Positions 10,499 to 18,014 of a stretch of DNA of 63,492 bases are shown one piece after another (position 1 is the stretch's first letter; every line of letters begins with the position of its first letter). The notes beneath the pieces were generated by a model. That model was not told the origin of the DNA, made no database searches, and saw only the letters and a list, made by a program, of their open reading frames with translations. This DNA comes from Parvularculaceae bacterium (GTDB lineage Bacteria; Pseudomonadota; Alphaproteobacteria; Caulobacterales; Parvularculaceae), in the NCBI GenBank assembly GCA_013389105.1, contig JACADZ010000066.1:1-63492 (forward strand), written 5' to 3'. The position numbers were made by a program, and so were the translations under genes.

Positions 10499-10974
10499 GA
10501 TTTCTCCATGCTGTCGCGGCGCTGCTCAATGCGTCCGGCGATCATTTCAAGCGTCTCGAGATCAGCCGGCGACAGCGCCGCCAGATCGGCGGCGACGAGC
10601 GCGAGCCTGCCGCGCCGTCCGGTTTCGACCAGCCGTCTTCCCTTCGCCGTAGCGGCTACGATCACTTCGCGCGCATCCTCTTTGAATTTGCTGCGGCGGA
10701 CGAGCCCCAAACCTTCCAGCGCCTTGGCGTTCCGTGAGATCGCCGGCGCCGAGACGTCCTCGATCGCCGCCAGCGCGGAGATCGTGCGCGGCCCGGCGTA
10801 GACCAGCACGGACAGCAGCGACAGTCGCTCGCGTGTGAGTCCGGTGTCGCGATCCGCCGCGCGCGCACGGCGCAGGATGTGGATCGCCAGCGAGTGCAGC
10901 GCATTCGCTGCGCGCATCCGGCGGCTGTTCTCGACGCCGTCGGGCAGCGGCGGAATTGACATAGCCGTGTCCAT
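10495..10974 (-). CDS. MarR family transcriptional regulator
   Basis: Winged-helix repressor of 159 residues. The recognition region GPRTISALAAIEDVSAPAISRNAKALEGLGLVRR-like (about residues 58-90) and the wing with the DAREVIVAATAKGRRL stretch are typical of MarR proteins, which dimerise and bind short palindromes. ATG 10974 or the in-frame ATG 10962 could be the start; the second is preceded by a GGA-containing stretch. It is cotranscribed with the thioesterase downstream and divergent from the VOC gene, with a perfect palindrome in the gap. Ligand unknown. Confidence 0.85.
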   Translation of the reverse strand: MDTAMSIPPLPDGVENSRRMRAANALHSLAIHILRRARAADRDTGLTRERLSLLSVLVYAGPRTISALAAIEDVSAPAISRNAKALEGLGLVRRSKFKEDAREVIVAATAKGRRLVETGRRGRLALVAADLAALSPADLETLEMIAGRIEQRRDSMEKS

Positions 10975-10977
10975 TAG

Positions 10978-10990
10978 TTAACAATGTTAA
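10978..10990. promoter_or_regulatory. Probable MarR operator palindrome
   Basis: TTAAC-AAT-GTTAA is a perfect 5-bp inverted repeat in an AT-rich island between the divergent MarR (start 10974) and VOC (start 11013) genes. Size, position and symmetry fit an autoregulatory MarR site controlling both directions. Confidence 0.6.
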
Positions 10991-11012
10991 GTATATAACT
11001 GGAGAGCCCCTT

Positions 11013-11393
11013 ATGCAAGCGTCGGACATCGCAGGCGTCGGACAAATCCACATCAGCGTCGTCGATATCGACAGGGCGGTCGCCTTTTATCGAGATACGC
11101 TCGGCCTGAAGTTTCTCTTCCGGGTCGAGGGCCAGCCCATGGCGTTCTTCGACTGCGGGGGCGTCAGACTCTATCTCGGCGTTCCGAGCGAGCCGAGATA
11201 CAAGGCTAATTCCTTCATTTACTACCGCGTCGGCGACATAGACGCGGCCTACCGGCGTCTCGTGTCGAAGGGCGTTGAATTCCTGTCTCCGCCCAGAATG
11301 ATTCACAGGACGCCGACAAGCGAACTGTGGATGACCGGCTTTCAGGATCCTGACGGCAATTACGCCCAGATCATGGCCGAAAAGCCTGTCTAG
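11013..11393 (+). CDS. VOC (glyoxalase/bleomycin-resistance/dioxygenase) family protein
   Basis: 126-residue metal-binding vicinal-oxygen-chelate protein with two beta-alpha-beta-beta-beta modules. QIHISVVDIDRAVAFYRDTLGLKFLF opens the first, and FIYYRVGDIDAAYRRLVSKGVEF the second. LWMTGFQDPDGNYAQIM carries the usual C-terminal metal-ligand region (DPDGN). ATG 11013 is preceded by GGAGAG. It is divergent from the marR-thioesterase unit across a palindrome, so it is likely in the same regulon. The exact reaction cannot be deduced. Confidence 0.82.
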   Translation: MQASDIAGVGQIHISVVDIDRAVAFYRDTLGLKFLFRVEGQPMAFFDCGGVRLYLGVPSEPRYKANSFIYYRVGDIDAAYRRLVSKGVEFLSPPRMIHRTPTSELWMTGFQDPDGNYAQIMAEKPV

Positions 11394-11430
11394 TGCGGGA
11401 CCCTTTTGGTCACCCATGAATTCGGGGGCT

Positions 11431-12279
11431 CTAGACGCCGGCGGTCTTCGTTCCGTTCCCGAGCTTGGCGATGAACGCCCCGAGCGCTTTCGGATAACTT
11501 TGCGGCAAGAGGCGCTGAATGAATGAGACTAGTTTGGCGTCGCGGCCGACGAGGACGCGGCGTTTGCCTCGGGCTGCGCCGTCGAGGATGATCTCCGCCG
11601 CGCGTTCAGGGCTGGTGATCGCCGCCTTGTCGAAATTGGCTTCGAAATCCTTGCGGTCTGCGACGTCGGCGGGGAGCTTGTCGACCGCCGCATTGCGCGC
11701 GATCGCGGTGGCGACCCCGCCCGGGTGCACAGAGGTGACACGCACGCCCTTCTCTTCCATTTCGATGGCGAGCGTTTCCGAGAACCCGCGCACGGCGAAT
11801 TTCGACGCGCAGTAATGCGCCTGGTTCGGGTAGCCGATGAGGCCAAACAGGCTCGATATGTTCACGAGCCCCCCTTTTGTCGCGACGAGCTGCGGCAAAA
11901 ACGCTTTCGACATCCGTACGACGCCCCAGAAATTCACGTCGATTATCTTCTCGAATGACGACAGCGGGGTTTCGTCGAAACGGCCGACGCGGGTTAGCCC
12001 CGCGATGTTGAACACATAGTCGGCATCGCCGAGGCTTTCTTTCACGCTCGCGGCGTAGCGTTCGATCGCCGCGGCGTCGGCTACGTCGAGGCGATCGAAG
12101 CGGATGCGGTTCGATGGCGGCGCGCCAATGAGGCGTTTGGTTTCCTCAAGGCCCGCCTCGTTGATGTCGGACAGCGCCAGCGCCGCCCCCTGCCTGGCGA
12201 GATTGATCGCAACGGCTCTGCCGATGCCAGAGCCGGCGCCGGTGACGACGCAAAGTTTGTCTTTGAAAGCGTGTGCCAT
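11431..12279 (-). CDS. SDR family NAD(P)-dependent oxidoreductase
   Basis: Classical short-chain dehydrogenase of 282 residues. The cofactor motif TGAGSGIG is near residue 15, an NIAG-type motif (FNIAGLTRVG) follows, and the catalytic YCASK (YxxxK) is present with the preceding NISS serine region. ATG 12279 (MAHAFKDKLCVVTG) is chosen; the frame is open for another 18 codons without similarity. Substrate is unknown. It stands alone between the VOC gene and the IMPase-hflX-hfq-dat unit. Confidence 0.85.
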   Translation of the reverse strand: MAHAFKDKLCVVTGAGSGIGRAVAINLARQGAALALSDINEAGLEETKRLIGAPPSNRIRFDRLDVADAAAIERYAASVKESLGDADYVFNIAGLTRVGRFDETPLSSFEKIIDVNFWGVVRMSKAFLPQLVATKGGLVNISSLFGLIGYPNQAHYCASKFAVRGFSETLAIEMEEKGVRVTSVHPGGVATAIARNAAVDKLPADVADRKDFEANFDKAAITSPERAAEIILDGAARGKRRVLVGRDAKLVSFIQRLLPQSYPKALGAFIAKLGNGTKTAGV

Positions 12280-12372
12280 TCGTTGAAGGTCCGGTTGCAC
12301 CGCCGGGATGGCATCCGACCAGCGGCAACGCAAGTGCGACGACCAGCGGCGGGGCCGCCCATGCCGAAGGCG

Positions 12373-13173
12373 TCAGTCCCTCAGACGGCCGCCGATCCCC
12401 GCCCAGTCGCGTCCCGGCGCGACGGCGAGCAAAGGCGCGTCGACCGATGGCTGCGGCGCGTAGTCGGCGCCGGTGTCGAGGAACGCCGTCCGGCCGCCAA
12501 GCTCGGCGATGATCAGCGCACCGGCGACATGGTCCCATGGGTGGATGCGACTCGACACCTTGAGGTCGATCTCGCCGCGAGCCAGCTTCAGATAGGCGTA
12601 GGCCGAGCAGTGGCCTGGCGCCGAATCGAAGACTTCCGCGAGGCGGTCGCGCATCCGGTTCTGACGCGGCTGCGGCAACCAGCCGAGCGAGCGCAGCGCG
12701 CGCAGTCGACCCGACGCCGGCCTTGTCCTGATCGGCGCCCTGTCGCAGGACGCCCCCTCGCCTGCGACGGCGATGGCGCAATGCCGGTCGGGCGCCGCGT
12801 AAATCCAGCCCATTCGCGCACGCCCCTTTTCAACAAGCGCGACGATCACGCCGAATTCCCTCACGCCGCGGATGAAATTGCGGGTGCCGTCCAGCGGATC
12901 GACGATCCAGACGGCATCCGCTCGGGTGATCGTCTGCCCAATTGCCGGGTCTCGCGCCGCCATCTCCTCGCCGACGAAGGCGGCGTCAGGACGGAATTCG
13001 TGCAGCGCAACGCGAAGCGCCCTTTCGGCCGCCTCATCGACCACGGTGACGAGATCGGTTGGCCCGGTCTTCTCCCGCACCTCTTCGGGCGAAATCCCGC
13101 CAAAGCGGGACATGATTTCCGCTTCCGCAATCTCCGCTATGCGGGCGGCGACCTTGTGCGGGTCGGGGCTCAA
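12373..13173 (-). CDS. Inositol monophosphatase family protein
   Basis: Mg-dependent sugar/histidinol/inositol phosphatase-like protein of 266 residues. The three metal-site motifs are present: FVGEE, VWIVDPLDGTRNFIRG, and the C-terminal HPWDHVAGALIIAELGG. Its start appears to be TTG 13173, overlapping the hflX stop (TTGA), so it is translated with hflX. Family members act on inositol-P, histidinol-P or bisphosphate nucleotides; the window does not discriminate between these. Confidence 0.85.
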   Translation of the reverse strand: MSPDPHKVAARIAEIAEAEIMSRFGGISPEEVREKTGPTDLVTVVDEAAERALRVALHEFRPDAAFVGEEMAARDPAIGQTITRADAVWIVDPLDGTRNFIRGVREFGVIVALVEKGRARMGWIYAAPDRHCAIAVAGEGASCDRAPIRTRPASGRLRALRSLGWLPQPRQNRMRDRLAEVFDSAPGHCSAYAYLKLARGEIDLKVSSRIHPWDHVAGALIIAELGGRTAFLDTGADYAPQPSVDAPLLAVAPGRDWAGIGGRLRD

Positions 13174-14513
13174 GCCGATCGCCGCGCCGCCGCGGCGGCC
13201 GGGATGGTAAGGACGGCCTCGGGAAAGCTTTTCGCGAACTGCCCCCGCGACTTCTCGGTGAGGCGCACCAGGAGCCGCGCCCGGTCTTCGTCCGACTCCT
13301 CGCTCAGCACGTCGCCCACCTCGTGCAGGAAGGCGCGGGCCCGGACGTCGCCACCAGGGACCTCAATGCTGAAGACCCGGCGGTCGGCTGTGACGAGCCG
13401 ATCAATGAGGCTTTCGAGTTCAGCGACGCCTTCGCCGTTTGCGGCGGAAATCGCGACTTGCGCCGGTTCGGACAGGGTGAAGACTTCGCGGTCCTGCGTG
13501 CGGCGGGCAAGCACCTGGGCCGCCGACCGCCTCTCGTGATCGAGAAGGTCGATCTTGTTGAGGGCTTCGATAATCGGCCGCTCGTCCTCGGGCCCGATCC
13601 CGAGCGAACCGAGCACGTCGAGCACGTCGTCGCGCTGCGCTTCGCTGTCGGGATGCGCGATGTCGCGCACATGCACAATGACGTCGGCTTCCAGCACCTC
13701 TTCGAGAGTCGCGCGGAAAGCGGCGACAAGCTGCGTCGGCAGGTCGGAAATAAAGCCAACAGTATCTGAAAGGATGATGCGCTGGCCCGATGCAAGATCG
13801 GCGGCGCGCAGGGTCGGATCAAGAGTCGCGAAGAGGAGATCCTTCGCAAGGACGTCGGACGCTGTCATGCGGTTGAACAGCGTCGACTTGCCAGCGTTGG
13901 TGTAGCCGACGAGGGCCACCACGGGATAGGGCGCGCGCTGGCGCCGTGAGCGCTGCAGGGAGCGCGTGCGGCGAACGTCTTCGAGCTTTTCTTTCAGCCG
14001 GTCGATCTTTTCCGCAAGAGCGCGTCGGTCGCTCTCGATCTGGCGTTCGCCCGGGCCGCCGAGAAAGCCGCGGCCGCCGCGCTGACGCTCAAGGTGAGTC
14101 CATGAGCGCACGAGCCTCGAGCGCTGATACGAGAGATGCGCGAGATCGACCTGAAGCCGGCCTTCCGCCGTCCGCGCGCGCTCGCCGAATATTTCGAGGA
14201 TGAGCGCCGTGCGGTCGAGCACTTTGGCGTTCCATGCCTTCTCCAGGTTGCGGTGTTGAACCGGCGACAAGGCATGATCGACGATGACGAGCCCGGGGCG
14301 CGGATCGCGCTCGTCAAGGTCCGCGAGAATCTCTTGGACCTTGCCTTGGCCAAGAAACGTCGCCGGAGTCGGCCGATTCACCGGCGCCAGCGCCGCCAGA
14401 ACGACCTCAAGGTCGATCGCCGCAGCAAGCCCCGCCGCTTCCTCGAGCTTTGCTTCCGGGGAGCGCGCGCCTTCGCCGTGAGTCACCGGGTGGATGACCA
14501 CAGCCTTCGTCAT
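13170..14513 (-). CDS. hflX: Ribosome-associated GTPase HflX
   Basis: GTPase that splits stalled or heat-damaged ribosomes, 447 residues. The N-terminal HflX domain (PTPATFLGQGKVQEI) is followed by the coiled linker and ERQIESDRRAL. The G domain has G1 GYTNAGKSTLFN, G2/G3 wording LDPTLR and LSDTVGFISDLP, and G4 NKIDL. ATG 14513 (MTKAVVIHPV) is preferred because of a GAAGG ribosome-binding sequence ahead; a TTG seven codons upstream is possible. It follows hfq directly (27 bp), the conserved alphaproteobacterial dat-hfq-hflX order. Confidence 0.93.
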   Translation of the reverse strand: MTKAVVIHPVTHGEGARSPEAKLEEAAGLAAAIDLEVVLAALAPVNRPTPATFLGQGKVQEILADLDERDPRPGLVIVDHALSPVQHRNLEKAWNAKVLDRTALILEIFGERARTAEGRLQVDLAHLSYQRSRLVRSWTHLERQRGGRGFLGGPGERQIESDRRALAEKIDRLKEKLEDVRRTRSLQRSRRQRAPYPVVALVGYTNAGKSTLFNRMTASDVLAKDLLFATLDPTLRAADLASGQRIILSDTVGFISDLPTQLVAAFRATLEEVLEADVIVHVRDIAHPDSEAQRDDVLDVLGSLGIGPEDERPIIEALNKIDLLDHERRSAAQVLARRTQDREVFTLSEPAQVAISAANGEGVAELESLIDRLVTADRRVFSIEVPGGDVRARAFLHEVGDVLSEESDEDRARLLVRLTEKSRGQFAKSFPEAVLTIPAAAAARRSA

Positions 14514-14540
14514 GTCGGCCTTCGCCGGTTCCAAGATGGC

Positions 14541-14786
14541 TTACTGTTCCGATTCGTCTTCGCCATCCCACAATGTCACGGCCTGGGACGGCATGACAGT
14601 GGAAACCGCGTGCTTGTAGACGAGTTGGACCTGGCCGTCGCGCTTGAGCAGCACGCAGAAATTGTCGAACCAGGTCACGACGCCCTGCAGTTTCACGCCG
14701 TTCACGAGAAAGATCGTGACCGGGACCTTCTGCTTTCTGACGTGGTTTAAGAATGTGTCCTGGAGGTTCTGCTTCTTGTCGGACAT
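14541..14786 (-). CDS. hfq: RNA chaperone Hfq
   Basis: Sm-like hexameric RNA chaperone mediating small-RNA/mRNA pairing, 81 residues. The N-terminal [20 protein letters not shown] and Sm1 segment [16 protein letters not shown] are intact. The Sm2 motif YKHAVSTV (the YKHA signature) is intact too. A short acidic C-terminal tail follows. ATG 14786 is the family start. Located between dat and hflX. Confidence 0.96.
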   Translation of the reverse strand: MSDKKQNLQDTFLNHVRKQKVPVTIFLVNGVKLQGVVTWFDNFCVLLKRDGQVQLVYKHAVSTVMPSQAVTLWDGEDESEQ

Positions 14787-14872
14787 CCCGTGGTCGCCTC
14801 GGCTCTTATTGCTTTTGTGCAACGCACAATAGTGACCGGAGAACGTCGTGGATGCAACAGGGAATTGCGCGG

Positions 14873-15733
14873 TCAGGCTGGCGTAAGCGCGCAGCGCTTC
14901 AGATAAGCTTCACGCAGGCGTCGGGCGACGGGTCCAGGGGCGCCTCTGCCGACCTCGCGTCCGTCGATCTTCACGATCGGCATGACAAGGTTGCTCGCGG
15001 ACGTCAGGAACAGCTCGGTCGCCTCGGCGACCTCTTTGAGGCTGAAGGGTCGCTCGCTGATCTTGATCTGCAGCTCCTCGGCGCACGCGATGACGGTCTG
15101 GCGGGTGACGCCGCCGAGGATCTCATCGCCGAGCGGATGTGTCACCACCTCGCCGCTCTTGGTGACGATCCACGCATTCGATGCGGCGCCCTCGGTGACC
15201 TTGCCGTCGCGCACAAGCCAGGCTTCGCTCGCCCCTTCGCGCCGGGCGAACTCTTTGGCGAGCGCATTGGGCAGCAGCCCGATCGTCTTGATATCGACCC
15301 GACCCCAGCGAATGTCAGGCTGGGTGACGACGGCGACGCCTTTTTCCGCCTGTGCTTCGCATTTTTCCAGGTCGAAAGGTTTGGCCGTGACCACGAGCGA
15401 GGCAGGGACGGGCGGGTTGGGGAATGCGTGATTGCGGGGCGCGACGCCGCGCGTCACCTGCAGGTAGACGAGGGCGTTCTTAAGCCTGTTGCGTCTGACC
15501 ACCGCGGACAGCACGGATTTTAGAGCTGATCGCGACATGGGGGGCGAGATTTCAAGCTCCCGCAGCGAGCGGTCGAGCCGGTCGAGATGTCCCTCCTCGT
15601 CCCAATACGCGCCGCCGATGACGAGGCAGACCTCATAGACGCCGTCGGCGAACTGGTAGCCCCGATCCTCTATATGGACGGCAGCTTCCGACTGGCGGAC
15701 ATATCTGCCGTTCACATAGGCGATGCGCGGCAT
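14873..15733 (-). CDS. dat: D-amino-acid aminotransferase (class IV PLP)
   Basis: Fold-type IV aminotransferase of 286 residues interconverting D-amino acids and 2-oxo acids. Family features are [11 protein letters not shown] near the N-terminus, the PLP lysine in [15 protein letters not shown], and the phosphate-binding [10 protein letters not shown] and LGGVTRQTV loops. The gene lies directly upstream of hfq, as in many alphaproteobacteria. The start at 15733 gives the standard [12 protein letters not shown]-terminus. Confidence 0.88.
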   Translation of the reverse strand: MPRIAYVNGRYVRQSEAAVHIEDRGYQFADGVYEVCLVIGGAYWDEEGHLDRLDRSLRELEISPPMSRSALKSVLSAVVRRNRLKNALVYLQVTRGVAPRNHAFPNPPVPASLVVTAKPFDLEKCEAQAEKGVAVVTQPDIRWGRVDIKTIGLLPNALAKEFARREGASEAWLVRDGKVTEGAASNAWIVTKSGEVVTHPLGDEILGGVTRQTVIACAEELQIKISERPFSLKEVAEATELFLTSASNLVMPIVKIDGREVGRGAPGPVARRLREAYLKRCALTPA

Positions 15734-15898
15734 CCAGCCAAACTCCGTTCGAGCGGCGCGGTCGTGCCCTTGCGCGCGTCACTCGGCAAAATGCACAAAT
15801 TCTCGCGCGCAATCAACTGACGTGTCGCCGGACTTCCGTCGACCGACGCTTTGGCGCCACGGTCGGATCACGAAAGCGTCGCAACTCTGGAGGAGAGA

Positions 15899-16339
15899 AT
15901 GACCGCCAATTTTCCGGTCGTCATTTACCACAATCCGAAATGCGGAACCTCGCGCAATGCACTCGCGATGATCCGCGCCGCCGGCTACGAGCCCGAGGTC
16001 GTCGAGTATCTGCAAACGGGTTGGACCGAAAAGACGCTGCGGGCGCTCGTAAAGGCGATGAAGGCTCATCCGCGCGACATCCTTCGCGAGAAGGGGACGC
16101 GCGCCGCCGAACTCGGTCTCACCGCCCCAGAGGCGAGCGATGAGGAGATCCTTGCCGCCATGATCGCCGATCCGGTCCTGGTCAACCGGCCGATCGTGAC
16201 GACGCCGAAGGGGGCGATTCTCGCGCGGCCTTCAGAGCGCGTCTTCGACGTGCTTGAGCGGACGCTGCCAGAGTTCGTCAAGGAGGATGGGGAGGTTGTG
16301 ACGCCCAAGCGCCCTGCCCCACGCTCGCACCAAGGCTAG
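15899..16339 (+). CDS. arsC: Arsenate reductase (ArsC, glutaredoxin-dependent)
   Basis: 146-residue thioredoxin-fold reductase. The active-site loop YHNPKCGTSRN places the catalytic cysteine at residue 15. Family features LREKG and the cis-proline segment VNRPIVTT are present. ATG 15899 is preceded by a strong GGAGGAG sequence. No arsR or arsenite pump is adjacent, so a housekeeping YffB/ArsC-like role is possible. Confidence 0.88.
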   Translation: MTANFPVVIYHNPKCGTSRNALAMIRAAGYEPEVVEYLQTGWTEKTLRALVKAMKAHPRDILREKGTRAAELGLTAPEASDEEILAAMIADPVLVNRPIVTTPKGAILARPSERVFDVLERTLPEFVKEDGEVVTPKRPAPRSHQG

Positions 16340-16385
16340 CCACGTCTCCGAAAGTGCGGGCCAGGAAACACGGTCTTGGTTCTTG

Positions 16386-16431
16386 ACGCACATCCCTTTC
16401 CGAAGATCGCTTCGCACTTTTCGAATACGCT
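16386..16431. repeat. Candidate palindromic intergenic element, partial copy
   Basis: The 92-nt gap between convergent arsC and holC contains CTTTCCGAAGATCGCTTCG followed by CACTTTTCGA. It resembles the intergenic palindromes of Rhizobiales (TTTTCCGAAAACCGCTTCGC-type) and the larger element at 25686-25783. It contains CGAAG/CTTCG arms. Identification is by resemblance only. Confidence 0.35.
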
Positions 16432-16890
16432 TCAGCCCTGCTTCTCCCAGCGGCCATTATCGGCCTGCTTCCAGTAGGTCGTGTCGTGCCCGGCCTCCTT
16501 GGCGCTCTTCCAGAAGGCGCGGGCGCCGGCGACGGCTTCCGCGTCGCCGCCGTCGAATATGGTCACGCAGCGCACGACCTCGCTAAGCTCCTCTGCGCGC
16601 GCCGCCGCCCCATCGACGAGGAAGAGAACCTCGGCGCAGTTGGGGTTCTCCTCTCCGTCCGTGAGAAAGACCGGCTGGCGGGCGGCGAAGGCGGCGTCGC
16701 CGCCCGAGCCGTGCGGCAGGAACGAATCCTCGCGATAGGTCCACAAGAGCCCGTCGAGCGCCTCGACCCGCTCGCGCGAGGAGGCGCGTACCACCGCCTT
16801 CCAGCCGCGCTCCAAGGTCTTCTCAAGGAGCCCTGGAAGAACGCTTTCGAGCGAGGCGCGCTCGAGGTGATAGAACAGGACTTCGGCCAT
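16432..16890 (-). CDS. holC: DNA polymerase III subunit chi
   Basis: 152-residue accessory subunit that links the clamp loader to single-strand-binding protein. AEVLFYHLERASLESVLPGLLEKTLERGW and the LWTYREDSFLPHG segment are hallmarks of HolC. PVFLTDGEENPN and VLFLVDGA continue the fold. ATG 16890 starts the conserved region; 15 further upstream in-frame codons lack similarity and run toward the VapC gene. In many alphaproteobacteria it follows pepA, but here a toxin-antitoxin pair is upstream. Confidence 0.9.
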   Translation of the reverse strand: MAEVLFYHLERASLESVLPGLLEKTLERGWKAVVRASSRERVEALDGLLWTYREDSFLPHGSGGDAAFAARQPVFLTDGEENPNCAEVLFLVDGAAARAEELSEVVRCVTIFDGGDAEAVAGARAFWKSAKEAGHDTTYWKQADNGRWEKQG

Positions 16891-16906
16891 AGCGCCATCG
16901 TAAGCG

Positions 16907-17347
16907 TCAGACGTCTGCGGGATCAACAACCTCAAGGAACTTGAAGCGATGAAAGTCTGCGTCGCGGGTGACGATGGTCTTGACGCCGTGCTCGCGCATC
17001 AAGATCGCCGTGTGCGCGTGGTGAAAGACGTTGCCCCTAAGGTGTGGGTGTTCAGCGATGATGTCGTGGGCGACCTCGGCGTGTCGCGCGGACGGCGTGA
17101 GCATAGAAAAACCAGGAGACGCTAGGAGCGTCGCGGAGATAAACTCCCATGCCCGCCCCGCAGTGAACGGTTTCTGCAACACCCGGGCGTGCGTCGTCAC
17201 CCTCAAAAACTCGTACACGATGGGCCAAGTCGAAAACCATGCGTGCGGACCTTCCCGCTGCTTTGAGAGAAACGACAGACACTGATCGTGCCATGGCGAG
17301 TCGCGATTCGCCGCGTCAACCAGTACATTGGTGTCGAAGGCATGCAC
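16907..17347 (-). CDS. vapC: PIN-domain toxin, VapC-type ribonuclease
   Basis: 146-residue PIN-domain protein, likely an Mg-dependent RNase. Acidic residues are seen at the N-terminal FDTNVLVDAAN (D5), in the mid-protein WPIVYEFLRV, and in the C-terminal IVTRDADF. It begins immediately after the antitoxin stop, so the two are cotranscribed. Such modules are mobile between genomes. The cleavage target is not predictable. Confidence 0.83.
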   Translation of the reverse strand: MHAFDTNVLVDAANRDSPWHDQCLSFLSKQREGPHAWFSTWPIVYEFLRVTTHARVLQKPFTAGRAWEFISATLLASPGFSMLTPSARHAEVAHDIIAEHPHLRGNVFHHAHTAILMREHGVKTIVTRDADFHRFKFLEVVDPADV

Positions 17348-17599
17348 CTAAGGAGCTTTGACAGGATACAGACCTTCCATCGCCCCATAGAGCGCGTCGC
17401 GATCGGCGATATCGACGAGATACGCGCCGCCGGGGAAGGTCGGGATCGGCGGGAGCTGCTTCTGGTCCCGCTTCTTCGGCTGCAGGAGCTGGCGAAGCGC
17501 CGTCTCCACCAGCTCAGACATGGTCCGTCCCTGCCTGGCCGCCTCGCGCTTCCGCTCGCGCATGATTTGGTCGTCGATATTGAGCGTGGTCTTGACCAT
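17348..17599 (-). CDS. vapB: Ribbon-helix-helix antitoxin (VapB-like)
   Basis: 83-residue antitoxin. The N-terminus MVKTTLNIDDQIMRERKREA followed by the RTMSELVETALRQLL helix is a typical ribbon-helix-helix DNA-binding domain. The C-terminal proline-rich part (LPPIPTFPGGAY) would wrap the toxin. It lies first in the operon, abutting the toxin gene. An AT-rich palindromic stretch overlaps and precedes its start codon. Confidence 0.82.
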   Translation of the reverse strand: MVKTTLNIDDQIMRERKREAARQGRTMSELVETALRQLLQPKKRDQKQLPPIPTFPGGAYLVDIADRDALYGAMEGLYPVKAP

Positions 17600-17632
17600 A
17601 TGGAAAACTATATGGCGAATATGGGAATATGT
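17596..17632. promoter_or_regulatory. Probable autoregulatory operator/promoter of vapBC
   Basis: CCATAT (17596-17601) and ATATGG (17610-17615) form an inverted repeat with an 8-bp spacer. A second ATATGGGAATATG-like partial palindrome follows. The stretch is markedly AT-rich in this GC-rich genome and overlaps the antitoxin start, as expected for RHH-toxin complex binding. Confidence 0.5.
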
Positions 17633-17667
17633 TAATTCGGCGGAGGAAGCGATCTCGTGACACCCCC

Positions 17668-18014
17668 TTATGACCGGGCCCCGAGCCTTAACTGGAGCCG
17701 TCGCCTGAAACCTTCAAGACGCTCCGTCTCAGAAGGATCGCCGCTCAGCACGTTCGCAAGCTGCTCCTCAAATACAATGAGCATGTCCGTGTGGCCGGAG
17801 ACGAAATGCTGCTGAAAACGATTGAGCGCCAGGCCGATCGTCACGAACGCTTCCACTCCGGTAATTCGCGACCAGCCGACGGCATAGGCGACAGGCCCTC
17901 AACCGCGCTTGCCAACGTTATAGCTGCACAAAACGTGCTTTGAGAATAGGCTACGACTGCTGATTCCAGCATCTCCGTCGATGCCAGCCTCTCGTCATAC
18001 GGGGACGCCGCCAG
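17668..18014 (-). pseudogene. Remnant of a small protein-coding gene, frameshifted
   Basis: The gap between mmsA and vapB holds two consecutive protein-like stretches in different frames. The first reads from near 18013 (YDERLASTEMLESAVVAY, then a CAAITLASAVEGL stretch) to a TGA near 17849. The second carries GVEAFVTIGLALNRFQQHF and EEQLANVLSGDPSETERLEG to a stop at 17668. Both have normal amino-acid character and join near 17890, but neither has a good start codon. This suggests a frameshifted, 5'-truncated gene of unknown function. Chance reading frames in GC-rich DNA remain possible. Confidence 0.35.

Noticed and set aside
12271..13539. Long plus-strand ORF (422 codons) opposite IMPase and hflX
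   Set aside because: Arg/Ala-rich shadow of two well-recognised minus-strand genes; typical of antisense frames in GC-rich DNA.
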